The notes: generated by a model from the sequence alone, not told the origin. A DNA stretch of 64,000 nt from Actinomyces wuliandei (GCF_004010955.1 NZ_CP025227.1:2418001-2482000), one strand, 5' to 3'. Shown: positions 54,535 through 63,040, numbered from the stretch's first letter. Numbers and translations: made by a program.

Positions 54535-56214
54535 TCAGCGGCCCTGGGAGGGTTCTCCGGGATGACGCCTCTCAGCCTGGCTCCCAGGCCCGTCGGCCGA
54601 CCTGGCGGTCGGCTCTTCGGCAGACCCGGCAACGGGGCTGTCCACCGGCCGTCCCGCAGGCGGCCCCGCTGTCTCAGCCATGGTCTCCATCTCCGTGGTC
54701 GGGAAGACGGTCGTCGGGTCCTGGCGGGTCGGGCGGGCGGCCTGCGGCTCGGGTGCGGCCTGCTCCTGCGGGTCGCGGCGCAGCAGGCTGCGTCGGCGGG
54801 CGCGCTCACGCCGGACCCGGCGCAGCGGGGACAGGCCCTTGGCGGCCGCACGCAGCCGGGCCGCCTCGATCGGGTCGCTGGTGGCGGCGATCTGGGCAGT
54901 CACCGCTGCGGTGTCGTAGCCGCCCTCGGGATCGTCTGCCCCAGCGCCGCCGGGCACCGACTGGGGCGCCCGGCCGGAGGCGTCACCCGTCCGCAGCGCA
55001 GCCAGCTCCTCCGCCAGGCGGGCCACCTGCTCGGGCGCCGGGTCCTGGGCGACCTCCACCTGGTCGACCTCCACCCGGGTACGGGGCAGGGCGTAGGGTG
55101 CCTGCTTCTGGAACCAGGCGACAAGCTCCTCGTTGACGTAGCACTTCAGTGCCCACACGTCACTGGGGTTCGCACCGGACAAGGCGATCCTCAGGGTGAC
55201 CGACCCGCCGGAGGCGTCGATGACGTCCAGGGAGGCCTGCCGCCCGTCCCAGGCAGGGGAGGAGGCCACGATCCGGGCGAGCTCGGCCCGCACCGCCGAG
55301 ACCGGGACCCTCCAGTCCAGGTCAATGGTCAGTGTCCCGGTGGTCTGGGTGCCCCGCCGGGACCAGTTGGCGAAAGGGTTTTGGGTGAAGTGGGTGGAGG
55401 GCAGCACCAGGCGGCGGTCGTCCCAGGTGTGGACCACCACGTAGGTCAGGGTGATCTCCTCAATGGTCCCCTGCTCGTCATCGACGACGACGACGTCGTC
55501 CACCCTGATGGCGTCGGAGGTGGCCAGCTGGATGCCGGCGAAGACATTGCCCAGGGTCGACTGGGCGGCCAGGCCGGCGATGACGGAGACCAGGCCCGCC
55601 GAGGCCAGGAGGGACCCCATGGCGACACGCGCGCTGGGAAAGGTCATGACCACGCCGACCAGGCCGCACACGACGAGGACGACCTGCGCGACACGGCGCA
55701 TGATCTGGCTCTGGGTCGTGACCCTGCTGGTGCGCCCCTCGTCCCCGGAGGCCCGCACCCCGCTGACCACCGAGGCCTCCACGGCCCTGACCATGCCGAC
55801 CACCAGCCACGTCCCTGCCATGATCGAGGCGATGAGCAGCAGGCGCGAGACGACCGTGGAGGTGACGGAGTTACTCATGCTTGTCAGGGCGACCTGGACA
55901 CCAAGGTAGGCCCCCGTCATCGACCCGAAGGCGTAGGCCGCCCGGCGGCAGAATCGGGCCAGCTCGGCGTAGAGGCCACGACGTCGGCCCAGCAGCCGCA
56001 TGACGACCAGGACGACGAAGGCGACAGCCAGCCCGATAAGCGCCCCCACACCCGCGTGAACCGCAAGAGTCAGGAGGCTGATCGTGGTCTGAGTCACCGT
56101 CTCCAGGGAGACGTCCATCGTCGGGGAGTCCGAGGGAACCGGGTCGTCCGACTCCTCGGCCGCTGCCGCCAGCAGGACGGCAGCAGGCGTGGGAGGGAGG
56201 GCAGCGGAGAGCAT
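54535..56214 (-). CDS. MscS family mechanosensitive ion channel
   Basis: 559 aa. Four or five hydrophobic helices, then the pore-lining TM3 pattern SLLASAGLVSVIAGLAAQST, LGNVFAGIQLATSDAIRVDD, and the beta domain (VVVDDEQGTIEEITLTYVVV, DDRRLVLPSTHFTQNPFANW). A Glu/Arg-rich cytoplasmic tail of about 200 residues follows, longer than in E. coli MscS. It releases pressure on hypo-osmotic shock; in this window it complements the choline/betaine genes. Start ATG at 56214. Confidence 0.93.
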   Translation of the reverse strand: MLSAALPPTPAAVLLAAAAEESDDPVPSDSPTMDVSLETVTQTTISLLTLAVHAGVGALIGLAVAFVVLVVMRLLGRRRGLYAELARFCRRAAYAFGSMTGAYLGVQVALTSMSNSVTSTVVSRLLLIASIMAGTWLVVGMVRAVEASVVSGVRASGDEGRTSRVTTQSQIMRRVAQVVLVVCGLVGVVMTFPSARVAMGSLLASAGLVSVIAGLAAQSTLGNVFAGIQLATSDAIRVDDVVVVDDEQGTIEEITLTYVVVHTWDDRRLVLPSTHFTQNPFANWSRRGTQTTGTLTIDLDWRVPVSAVRAELARIVASSPAWDGRQASLDVIDASGGSVTLRIALSGANPSDVWALKCYVNEELVAWFQKQAPYALPRTRVEVDQVEVAQDPAPEQVARLAEELAALRTGDASGRAPQSVPGGAGADDPEGGYDTAAVTAQIAATSDPIEAARLRAAAKGLSPLRRVRRERARRRSLLRRDPQEQAAPEPQAARPTRQDPTTVFPTTEMETMAETAGPPAGRPVDSPVAGSAEEPTARSADGPGSQAERRHPGEPSQGR

Positions 56215-56254
56215 GGGGACATGCTAGGCCCGCCCGCCGCGAGGGCGTCTCGAT

Positions 56255-56398
56255 GAGGGGCGCGCGGGATGTTGGAGAGCAGGACGGGCACCGGGGAGGC
56301 GTCCGCGACCGTCTCGAGGTGGCGGACCGGCTCGTCCTTGTTGAAGGCGGTGACCAGGGCGGGAAGGACCCCCGCGACGTCAGCGCTGGTGAGCGAGG
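56255..56398 (-). pseudogene. dapA-family remnant with internal deletion
   Basis: A minus-strand frame reads LTSADVAGVLPALVTAFNKD, the N-terminal start typical of dihydrodipicolinate synthase-family proteins. It is followed directly by EPVRHLETVADASPVPVLLS and NIPRAP, which correspond to a region some 80 residues further on in an intact DapA. Roughly the first and middle blocks are fused and the rest is gone. There is no start codon or ribosome site. The neighbour genes give no pathway hint. Confidence 0.55.
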
Positions 56399-56760
56399 CG
56401 GGGCTGCGCGACAGTCGCCTCGCAGGTCCCCCGCTGCGCCGTGACGCCGTCCGCCCCCGCCCAACCGGCTACAGCGGGGCGGCCTCCTCGGGAGCAGGCG
56501 GTCCTGTGTGCCATGTCATATCTCTCGGGCAGGGTGGGGTACTCCGTTGTACGAGTTCCACCTGGGCGGGAACCGCGCGAGGTGGGGTGGCACGACTCGC
56601 GCCAGGCCAGAACACGTCAGCAGGAGTAGGAACCGCGCCAGCCAGCCCTGACACCCCCTCAGGCCCAGCCCCCCCCTAACACCCCCTCAGGCCCAACCCA
56701 CCGAGGTGCGAGAGGTGCGCAGGCACCCCAGACCCAACACTCAGAGACCTGTGACGACGA

Positions 56761-56791
56761 AGCCCTCGGGACCTTGTGAGTCCCGAGGGCT
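56761..56791 (-). terminator. hairpin after the tRNA cluster
   Basis: Perfect 12-bp stem AGCCCTCGGGAC / GTCCCGAGGGCT around a 7-base loop, eight bases beyond tRNA-Phe on the minus strand. The following RNA is UUCGUCGUC rather than a U run, so it may be a GC-type terminator or processing signal. Confidence 0.6.
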
Positions 56792-56798
56792 GTCGCAG

Positions 56799-56871
56799 TG
56801 GCTCCGACCGGCGTCGATCCGGTGACCTTTCGATTTTCAGTCGAACGCTCTACCAACTGAGCTACAGAGCC
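56799..56871 (-). tRNA. tRNA-Phe (GAA)
   Basis: 73 bases. Acceptor GGCTCTG/CGGAGCC with one T-G pair, discriminator A; anticodon arm TTCGA-CTGAAAA-TCGAA (GAA); T arm CCGGA/TCGACG-type loop. Last of three tRNAs on this strand. Confidence 0.95.
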
Positions 56872-56922
56872 TGGAGACGGCGCCAACCCGGTCAGACCTG
56901 ACCGGGCCAGCACCAGCGTCCG

Positions 56923-56996
56923 CGACCTCGACGGGACTTGAACCCGCGACCTCCGCCGTGACAGGGCGGCGCGCTAACCAACTGCGCCACGAGGCC
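56923..56996 (-). tRNA. tRNA-Asp (GTC)
   Basis: 74 bases. Acceptor GGCCTCG/CGAGGTC, discriminator G (the Asp identity base); anticodon arm CCGCC-CTGTCAC-GGCGG (GTC); T arm CGGGTTCAAGTCCCG. Confidence 0.95.
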
Positions 56997-57050
56997 TCGT
57001 GCGGCACGAAGCCAGATCTCCGAAGAGCCGTTCCACCATAACCCGAGCCG

Positions 57051-57123
57051 TACCCCCAACGGGATTCGAACCCGTGCTACCGCCGTGAAAGGGCGGGGTC
57101 CTAGGCCGCTAGACGATGGGGGC
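57051..57123 (-). tRNA. tRNA-Glu (TTC)
   Basis: 73 bases. Acceptor GCCCCCA/TGGGGGT with discriminator A; anticodon arm CCGCC-CTTTCAC-GGCGG (TTC); T arm CGGGTTCGAATCCCG. First of the Glu-Asp-Phe cluster in transcription order. Confidence 0.95.
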
Positions 57124-57427
57124 ACTGAGGCCTTGGCGTCCTCGCACCTCGAACCGGGAAGAACATTAGGCGCCCACCCGTCACCCACGCAAATCGTCAT
57201 GGCGTGACCCTGGTCACCGTCAAGACGTCTTGGTGGCAGGTTACAGACAGCAAGGAAGCGACGGCTGTGACGATGAAGGTTGGACGGCGACAGAAGCCCA
57301 ACTGACCGACGGGTATCGTGCCTGGCTGGAGTCGTGCCCCCGGGGGCGGGCGCTCCCGTCTGGGGGCGCCTGGGGGGGCTTGGGTCTGGGGTTGTGGTGC
57401 TGGTGTGGTGGGGGTTACGGTTTGGTT

Positions 57428-57541
57428 ATGCGGATGAGCGAGGAGGAGTGGCGCCAGGGGTGGCTGCACGCGTCCCCGGAGTGGGTGGACGTGCGCATGG
57501 AGGAGGCGCTGAGGCTGCTGGGGTGGTCGCCGATGGGTTAG
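57428..57541 (+). CDS. possible 37-aa protein
   Basis: Reads MRMSEEEWRQGWLHASPEWV then DVRMEEALRLLGWSPMG. Amphipathic, Trp- and Glu-rich, unlike the Arg/Pro shadow frames, but no ribosome site and no family. It may be a real small gene or a relic of a longer one. Confidence 0.3.
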   Translation: MRMSEEEWRQGWLHASPEWVDVRMEEALRLLGWSPMG

Positions 57542-57551
57542 GTGCCTCGTA

Positions 57552-57830
57552 GTGCAGGCCCCATGATGTGCAGCAACCTTCCTGATGCACATCATGGGGC
57601 CTGCACTGGTGCACGGTCCGTACGGTGGCCGATCCGTCTTCCGCAGAACCACGGGGAAGTCGATGCGTCGTCGCCCCAAGGGCACAGCGGGCAGCCGGTT
57701 CAAGATGTGCAGCAGCAGGGGAGCCAGCGCCCCCCGCATCCACGATTTTCCCGGGGAGCCCCGGATGAGGCGCCAACCCCCTCTTGTCTTGCGGCCACCT
57801 GAAACGAGTCTCGTCGCGGGGTTGACCTTG
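57552..57830. repeat. dispersed element, copy C
   Basis: Begins with a perfect 20-bp hairpin: GTGCAGGCCCCATGATGTGC (57552-57571) and its complement at 57587-57606, loop 15. It continues with CCGTCTTCCGCAGAA (57634-57648), CAAGATGTGCAG (57701-57712) and CCACCTGAAACGAGTCTC (57795-57812). Read on the minus strand, the order hairpin, CGGAAGACGG block, CTGCACATCTT box and GAGACTCGT block matches copy A at 26.8-27.1 kb. No terminal inverted repeats or transposase accompany it. Confidence 0.75.
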
Positions 57831-57921
57831 TGGGGGTGGTGTCGGTAGGGTCACGGGACCATTCGTCATGCATTCGTCATGGTGTCGGGTGGTGTCGGAG
57901 CGTGCTGATGGGAGGCTGGCT

Positions 57922-58509
57922 GTGGGTGACCAGGTAGCGGGCGGGCAGCCCGGGCAGGTGCAGGAACCGGGCACGCCCCCGGGCCCCGGGCAAGCCGAGG
58001 GCCCGCCCCGGGGACGCGCGCCGTCCGGGGGGCCGGTCCTGGGCCGGGGCTCGCGCCTCACGGTCGAGTATCGGCGTGACCGCGCGGCCGGGATCCTGGG
58101 TCGTGTTGACAGTGACCGGGCGATCGAGCGGCTGCTGCGCGAGGGGGTGGCGCCCCAGGAGGTGGTGGCTCGCACCGGGGCCGAGGAGCGCTTCGTCCTG
58201 ACCGTCCAGCGCAAGATCGACCATGGTGAGCCGGTGCGCCCCCAGACCCCTGAGGAGCTGATCCTCAGGCGGTTCCTGGGGCAGATAAGCAGCCAGGAGA
58301 TGATGGACCGCCTGCGCTCCTGGCCCTGGACCTTCGGCCGCATCCGCGACTACGACGGCTACGAGCGCGGCTCCTGGGACGACGTGTACCGTCTCAGGAG
58401 GGACTACCTGTCCGACCAGGAGTACGACGAGCTGGAGGCGATCACCGACCCCATGCCCAAGCCCCCCGACGACCCCATGCCCTGGGAGAAGGACTGGAAG
58501 CCCACGTGA
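57922..58509 (+). CDS. putative antitoxin partner of the zeta-toxin-like gene
   Basis: About 195 aa, cytosolic. A 45-residue Pro/Gly-rich start leads to a helical domain: YRRDRAAGILGRVDSDRAIE, RLLREGVAPQEVVARTGAEE, LILRRFLGQISSQEMMDRLR, then YERGSWDDVYRLRRDYLSDQ. The GTG at 57922 has GGGAGG six bases upstream; an ATG at 57868 is an unsupported alternative. Its stop overlaps the toxin start (GTGA), the typical order for a type II module. The antitoxin role rests on position and size; I do not recognise the family. Confidence 0.65.
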   Translation: MGDQVAGGQPGQVQEPGTPPGPGQAEGPPRGRAPSGGPVLGRGSRLTVEYRRDRAAGILGRVDSDRAIERLLREGVAPQEVVARTGAEERFVLTVQRKIDHGEPVRPQTPEELILRRFLGQISSQEMMDRLRSWPWTFGRIRDYDGYERGSWDDVYRLRRDYLSDQEYDELEAITDPMPKPPDDPMPWEKDWKPT

Positions 58510-59766
58510 CACCGGGCAGCCAGGACACCAGGGGCGGCCAGGGCAGCCGGGGCGCCGGGGGCGGCCAGGACCCCAGCAACGACAGGGAGGTCCTGGAGGC
58601 TGTCGCCGCCCAGGTCCAGGCCGTCCTTGACCGCCTGGCACCAGCCCACACCCTGCCCCGCCAGCCTGAGGAGGGGACGCTCTGGCACCAGCTGCAGACG
58701 GCCATCATCGACGCCTACGTGGCCCGTGCCCAGGAGCAGGGCTCGCGCGGGGGCCGGGCGGTCATCATGGCCGGGTCCCCTGGGGCGGGCAAGTCCCAGG
58801 CCACCAGCATCGCCGCCCAGGCCCTGGGACCCCACCGCTCCAAGGAGGTGGGGATCGACGGGGCCGGGTGGACCACCATCGACGCCGACGACGTCAAGCA
58901 GCTCCTCCTGGGCAGCCCGGTGGCCGGCCTGGAGGTCGACCCCGCCCTGCTGGCCCGGGCCAGGGACCACTGGCTGGACCTCATCACCACCCACGCCCCC
59001 GGTCCCCTGGCCGACTCCCGCCCCCTGGCCCGCGGCGAGCTGGCCACCCTGGTCCACCCCCTGTCCACCGTCCACCACCACCGCCGACCTCGTGCGAGGC
59101 GACCTGCTTGGCGAGCGGTTCGACATCAGGATCGAGGGCACCCTCCAGTGGGAGGGCCAGGGCCCCCGCCTGGTCGAAGAGCTCGAGACCGCCGACTACG
59201 CCCAGGTCACCGTCATCGCGGTGGACACCCCCCAGGACCTGTGCCTGGCAGGCGCCTGGCAGCGCTGGGCCGGCCCCCGCTGCTGCGGCGAGCCCACCGC
59301 CCACTACACCCCACCCACCGCAGTCACCACCACCTTCACCACCGGCCCCGACGGCACCCCCACCAGCCGCTGCACCACCAACGCCGCCGCCACCCACCAG
59401 CTCGCCACCACCAGCACCACCCTGACCACCACCCTGGTCACCCTCCACCGCACCCCCCACGGCCCCACCCTGGCCACACCCACCCCACCACGCCAGTCCC
59501 CACACCCCACCAGGCCCCTCACCCGCGAGGAGGTCCTACAAGCCATCACCCAGCAGGCCCGCCAACCACCCACCACCCCAGACAGACCCACCCCACCACA
59601 AGCACCGACACCACAAAGGCCTCCACCACTAGACACACGTGAACCATGCGCCCCCTCCTGTCACCCGCGACTGCACCCAGTAAGGTGCGGCCATCTGCAC
59701 GGCGTCAGGAGTCGGCAAGCAGTGACAAGAAAGATGGCAAGAGTGACAAGTACCGGCCGCCTGTGA
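58506..59766 (+). pseudogene. zeta-toxin-family P-loop kinase, frameshifted
   Basis: The first part, from the GTG at 58506, has AVIMAGSPGAGKSQATSIAA (Walker A), WTTIDADDVKQLLLG and HWLDLITTHAPGP, as in zeta/PezT-type kinases that phosphorylate UDP-N-acetylglucosamine or similar sugars. Near 59070-59095, in a CCACCACCACC run, the frame is lost. The homologous sequence continues one base over: TTADLVRGDLLGERFDIRIE, GTLQWEGQGPRLVEELETAD, VTVIAVDTPQDLCLAGAWQR, then a low-complexity His/Thr/Pro-rich tail to 59766. In the first frame the sequence past the shift is Arg/Pro nonsense that runs to 59642. Either a true null, a sequencing error, or slippage. Confidence 0.75.
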
Positions 59767-59778
59767 CAGGCTCACGGC

Positions 59779-60300
59779 ATGACCCCACCGGTGTACCTGT
59801 CGGAGCAGGACTTTGAGGAGGCCGTCAGTGAGGCGCTCGACCTCATCCCACCCGACCTCGCCGAGGCGATGGACAACGTCGTGGTCCTGGTCCAGGACGA
59901 GCCCGACCCCGACATGCTGCGTGACTGCGACAGCGAGCACGGCGACCACCACGGCGACGGTCACGGCGGCACCGGCCCCTGCGGCTACGAGGACCCCGAG
60001 CACCCCGACGGCCTTGAGGACCCCGGTAGAAGCAGCGGCAACGACCGCAACAGCGGTGCCGGCTCACAGCACGGCCCGCCCACGCTGCTGGGGCTCTACC
60101 TGGGGGTCCCCCTGACCGAGCGTGACGAGGGATGGTCCCTGGTGCTGCCAGACCGCATCCTCATCTTCCGTGGCCCCCTCCAACGCTGGTGCTCCACCCG
60201 GGAGCAGCTGGTGGACGAGATCGCGATCACCGTCATCCACGAGGTCGCCCACCACTTCGGTATCGACGACGCCCGCCTCCACGAGCTCGGCTGGGGGTAA
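59779..60300 (+). CDS. zincin-like metallopeptidase (HExxH) with an acidic/His-rich insert
   Basis: 173 aa of the short bacterial zincin-type metallopeptidase family. Conserved parts: FEEAVSEALDLIPPDLAEAM, VVVLVQDEP, LLGLYLGVPLTERDEGWSLV, ILIFRGPLQRWC and the zinc site VIHEVAHHFGIDDARLHELG (HEVAH, third ligand candidate further on). A roughly 45-residue insert (residues about 52-95: SEHGDHHGDGHGG...GYEDPEHPDGLEDPG) is unusual, since related proteins are about 120 aa. It is rich in His, Asp, Glu and Gly and could bind metal. The ATG at 59779 follows the zeta gene by 12 bases. Confidence 0.85.
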   Translation: MTPPVYLSEQDFEEAVSEALDLIPPDLAEAMDNVVVLVQDEPDPDMLRDCDSEHGDHHGDGHGGTGPCGYEDPEHPDGLEDPGRSSGNDRNSGAGSQHGPPTLLGLYLGVPLTERDEGWSLVLPDRILIFRGPLQRWCSTREQLVDEIAITVIHEVAHHFGIDDARLHELGWG

Positions 60301-60722
60301 CCCACTGCGCCCCGCCCCGCGCACCCCGAGCCCCGCCCCACGGTCTCGCGCGGGTCCCACGCACTCACGCGCGGCCCACTCAACGCACGCCTCACCCACA
60401 CGCCCCTGACGCCCCCCTCCCCCACAGTCCCCTAGTGTCTGACCATGGAAGACCGCCGTCCCACCACTGCGGGCGACCCCCCTCCCACCGGAGCACGCCG
60501 CCAGCACCCGACACCAGCCCGGAGCACGACAGCTGCTCCCCCTCCCACCAGCGCCCGCCCTCCGCTCTCCCCACCAGCGCCCGCCCTCCGCTCTCCCCCA
60601 CCAGCGCCCGCCCTCCGCTCTCCCCCACCAGCGCCCGCCCTCCGCTCTCCCCCACCAGCGCCCGCCCTCCGCTCTCCCCCACCAGCGCCCGCCCTCCGCT
60701 CTCCCCCACCAGCGCCCGCCCC
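60301..60722. other. upstream region of the GH3 lipoprotein gene
   Basis: No independent gene seen. The GH3 frame stays open back to 60132, but 60301-60546 is Pro/His/Ser low-complexity without a ribosome site. A GTG at 60435 could start a longer protein. The stretch 60547-60722 is the tandem repeat described separately. Confidence 0.45.
60547..60722 (+). repeat. 27-bp tandem repeat, six copies plus a partial
   Basis: The unit starts ACCAGCGCCCGCCCTCCGCT and ends CTCCCCC. Copies begin at 60547 (26 bp, one C short), 60573, 60600, 60627, 60654 and 60681, with a partial at 60708. In the GH3 frame copies 2-6 read as T-S-A-R-P-P-L-S-P repeats; the one-base shortening of copy 1 lies inside its C run. 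Being a multiple of three, changes in copy number would not shift a frame. Likely polymorphic in strains. Confidence 0.9.
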
Positions 60723-61973
60723 GTGCGCCCGAGCCGACGCCGCGCGGTCACGGCCGCCATCCTGGGTGCCACGGCCCTGGTCGGCTGCTCCCGCAGCACC
60801 ACCCCCGCCGCAGACCCCGCAAGTCCCTCGGCAGCCTCCTCAGCCTCCTCGTCGCCCCCGGGCGCCTCCGCAGCGTCCCCGGGGCCCTCAGGCTCCACCG
60901 ACCCCGACCACACCGGCCCGGCCCCCTCCGCCTCTCCAGACCGTCTCGACGGCTGGAGCCTGGAGGAGATGGTCGGCCAGCTGGTCATGGTCGGCACCGA
61001 GGCCGACCACCCCTCCCCCGCAGCCACGGACGCGGTGTCCACCCACCACGTCGGCGGCATCTTCCTGGCTGGACGCTCCCAGGCCGGCAGCCAGGCCGTC
61101 GCTGAGACCGTCGCCGCCCTCACCGGCTCCGCCAGCACAGGCACCACCGGCACCACGCCGATGCTGGTGGCCACCGACCAGGAGGGCGGCCAGGTGCAGG
61201 TGCTGTCCGGGCCGGGCTTCTCCACCATCCCCTCCGCCCAGGACCAGGCGGGGCTGGCCCCCGAGGACCTGCGCGCCCAGGCCCTGGTCTGGGGCCAGGA
61301 GCTGTCGGCCTCGGGGGTGACGATGAACCTGGCCCCCGTCGCCGACCTGGTCGACACCGCCAGCCCCGGCTCCAACGAGCCCGTCGGGCGCTGGGGGCGC
61401 GGCTACGGCGGTGACGCAGCCACGGTCGGCGCCCAGGCCGCCGCCTTCGCGGAGGGGATGCGGGCCGCAGGCGTCGTCCCCACCTGCAAACACTTCCCCG
61501 GGCTGGGGCGGGTCACCGCCAACACCGACACCGCCGCCGGGGTCACCGACACCGTCACCACCCGCACCCAGGACGAGGCCGTGTCCGTGTTCGCCGGGCT
61601 CATCAAGGCGGGTGCCGAGGTCGTCATGATGTCCTCGGCCGTCTACTCCCTCATCGACGACACGGCACCCGCCGTCTTCTCCCCGGTGGTCGTCACCGAG
61701 ATGCTGCGCGGGGACCTAGGCTTCACCGGGGTCGTCATCACCGACGACCTCTCCGCTGCCGCACAGCTGCAGGAGTGGGACCCCGGGCAGCGGGCGGTGC
61801 AGGCGGTGCGAGCCGGCTGCGACCTGGTGCTGGCCTCCGCCGACGCCGCTGCGGCAGCCCCCATGGCCCAGGCCCTCGTCGAGGCCGCCCGGTCCGACCC
61901 TGCCCTGGCTGCGCGGGTGGAGGAGTCCGCCCTGCGGGTACTGGCCCTCAAGGACTCGCTGCCAGGAGCGTAG
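60723..61973 (+). CDS. GH3-type beta-N-acetylhexosaminidase lipoprotein
   Basis: About 416 aa from the GTG at 60723. The signal RPSRRRAVTAAILGATALVG ends before Cys (lipobox ALVGC), so the protein is a surface lipoprotein. A Ser/Pro linker (residues 25-75) precedes the GH3 barrel: LEEMVGQLVMVGTEA, MLVATDQEGGQVQVL, MNLAPVADLVDTASPG, TCKHFPGLGRV, the His of the NagZ-type His-Asp dyad region, EVVMMSSAVYSLI, and the nucleophile Asp in GVVITDDLSAAA. Family members release GlcNAc from cell wall or glycans. A GTG at 60435 would add 96 repeat-rich residues ahead of the signal, which I think unlikely. Confidence 0.85.
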   Translation: MRPSRRRAVTAAILGATALVGCSRSTTPAADPASPSAASSASSSPPGASAASPGPSGSTDPDHTGPAPSASPDRLDGWSLEEMVGQLVMVGTEADHPSPAATDAVSTHHVGGIFLAGRSQAGSQAVAETVAALTGSASTGTTGTTPMLVATDQEGGQVQVLSGPGFSTIPSAQDQAGLAPEDLRAQALVWGQELSASGVTMNLAPVADLVDTASPGSNEPVGRWGRGYGGDAATVGAQAAAFAEGMRAAGVVPTCKHFPGLGRVTANTDTAAGVTDTVTTRTQDEAVSVFAGLIKAGAEVVMMSSAVYSLIDDTAPAVFSPVVVTEMLRGDLGFTGVVITDDLSAAAQLQEWDPGQRAVQAVRAGCDLVLASADAAAAAPMAQALVEAARSDPALAARVEESALRVLALKDSLPGA

Positions 61974-62053
61974 GAGAGTCCCGCCCAGGCGGCTCCACAC
62001 ACGACACCACGTACGGCACCACGTACGGTCCCGCCCGGCTCCCCAGCCCCTCA

Positions 62054-62084
62054 CCCGCATCCTCCTGAGGTAGGAGGATGCGGG
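62054..62084 (+). terminator. hairpin after the GH3 gene
   Basis: 13-bp stem CCCGCATCCTCCT / AGGAGGATGCGGG around GAGGT, 80 bases after the GH3 stop. The downstream plus strand is GC-rich without a U run, so it may be an atypical terminator. CACCACGTACGG occurs twice just upstream (about 62005-62029). Confidence 0.5.
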
Positions 62085-62145
62085 GACGGCCTCCCCCTGC
62101 CCTGGTAGGAGACGGCTCCCCAGATGCCATGCAAGACTCGCTGGC

Positions 62146-63036
62146 ATGAGTAGTCACAGCTCCCCGGCCTCACCCCCGGCCTCCCCTCTCCTCGCCCCTC
62201 ACCGCCACGTCGACGACCCCGTCCTGACCGCCCGCGCCCTGACCAAGGTGTACGGCCGTGGCACAGGCGCCGTCACAGCCCTGGACTCTGTGGACGTCGA
62301 CATCCCCCGCGCCCGCTTCACAGCAGTCATGGGTCCCTCCGGCTCCGGAAAGTCCACCCTCATGCACTGCCTGGCCGGCCTGGACTCGGTGACCTCAGGC
62401 ACCATCATGCTCGACGGCGACGAGGTCTCCGCCATGAGCCAGCGCCGCCTGACCAGGCTGCGCCGCGAGCGCATCGGCTTCATCTTCCAGTCCTTCAACC
62501 TGGTGCCCACGCTCACGGCAGCGGAGAACATCACCCTCCCCCTGGACATCGCCCGCCAGAAGGTGGACAGACAGCGCTTCGACCAGGTGGTGGAGGCCGT
62601 GGGCCTGTCCGACCGGCTGTCCCACCGCCCCGCCGAGCTCTCCGGCGGCCAGGTCCAGCGCGTGGCCTGCGCCCGGGCGCTGGTGGGCAAGCCCGCCGTC
62701 GTCTTCGCTGACGAGCCCACCGGCAACCTGGACTCCCACTCCACCCAGCAGGTGCTGGCCATCCTGCGCACCAGCGTGGACGAGCTGGACCAGTCCGTGG
62801 TCATGGTGACCCACGAGCCGGAGGCGGCCGCCTGGGCCGACACGGTGCTCTTCCTGCGCGACGGCCACGTGGTGGCCGAGCTGGCCGACCCCAGCCGCGA
62901 CCACGTCCTGGACGCCCTGCGCGAGCTGGGTGAGGACCGGCAGGACCAGGGCGGGAGCCAGGAGCAGCAGAGCCAGGGCCGGGGCAGCCAGCAGGGCGCC
63001 ACCGGGCCAGCCGACTCAACCGACACGGAGGCCTGA
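62146..63036 (+). CDS. ABC transporter ATP-binding protein (MacB/LolD type)
   Basis: 296 aa. Walker A MGPSGSGKSTLMHCLAGLDS, Q-loop GFIFQSFNLVPTLTAAENI, signature ELSGGQVQRVACARALVG, Walker B VVFADEPTGNLDS, switch His VMVTHEPEAAAWAD. The C-terminal 45 residues are Gln/Gly-rich. The LolD/MacB subgroup partners with FtsX-type permeases, and the next gene is one. Role likely lipoprotein, peptide or drug export; not decidable here. Confidence 0.93.
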   Translation: MSSHSSPASPPASPLLAPHRHVDDPVLTARALTKVYGRGTGAVTALDSVDVDIPRARFTAVMGPSGSGKSTLMHCLAGLDSVTSGTIMLDGDEVSAMSQRRLTRLRRERIGFIFQSFNLVPTLTAAENITLPLDIARQKVDRQRFDQVVEAVGLSDRLSHRPAELSGGQVQRVACARALVGKPAVVFADEPTGNLDSHSTQQVLAILRTSVDELDQSVVMVTHEPEAAAWADTVLFLRDGHVVAELADPSRDHVLDALRELGEDRQDQGGSQEQQSQGRGSQQGATGPADSTDTEA

Positions 63037-63040
63037 TCGC

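Larger units (their letters stand above)
56215..56798. other. intergenic between MscS and the tRNA cluster
   Basis: About 580 bases. Besides the dapA-like remnant (56255-56398) and the hairpin at 56761-56791, the piece at 56640-56705 has two CCTGACACCCCCTCAGGCCC / CCTAACACCCCCTCAGGCCC-like copies. No intact gene. Confidence 0.5.
57124..57921. other. gene-poor stretch between the tRNAs and the toxin module
   Basis: About 800 bases. It contains a possible 37-aa ORF (57428-57541) and repeat copy C (57552-57830). 57124-57427 shows nothing I can name apart from the presumed promoter region of tRNA-Glu just above 57124. Confidence 0.5.

Noticed and set aside
58627..59070. Alternative frame as a separate gene ahead of the zeta-toxin shift
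   Set aside because: Up to the shift this frame is Arg/Pro-rich without motifs; the kinase motifs are in the frame starting at 58506.
60547..60722. CRISPR array
   Set aside because: Repeats are directly abutting, without spacers, and lie in an open frame.
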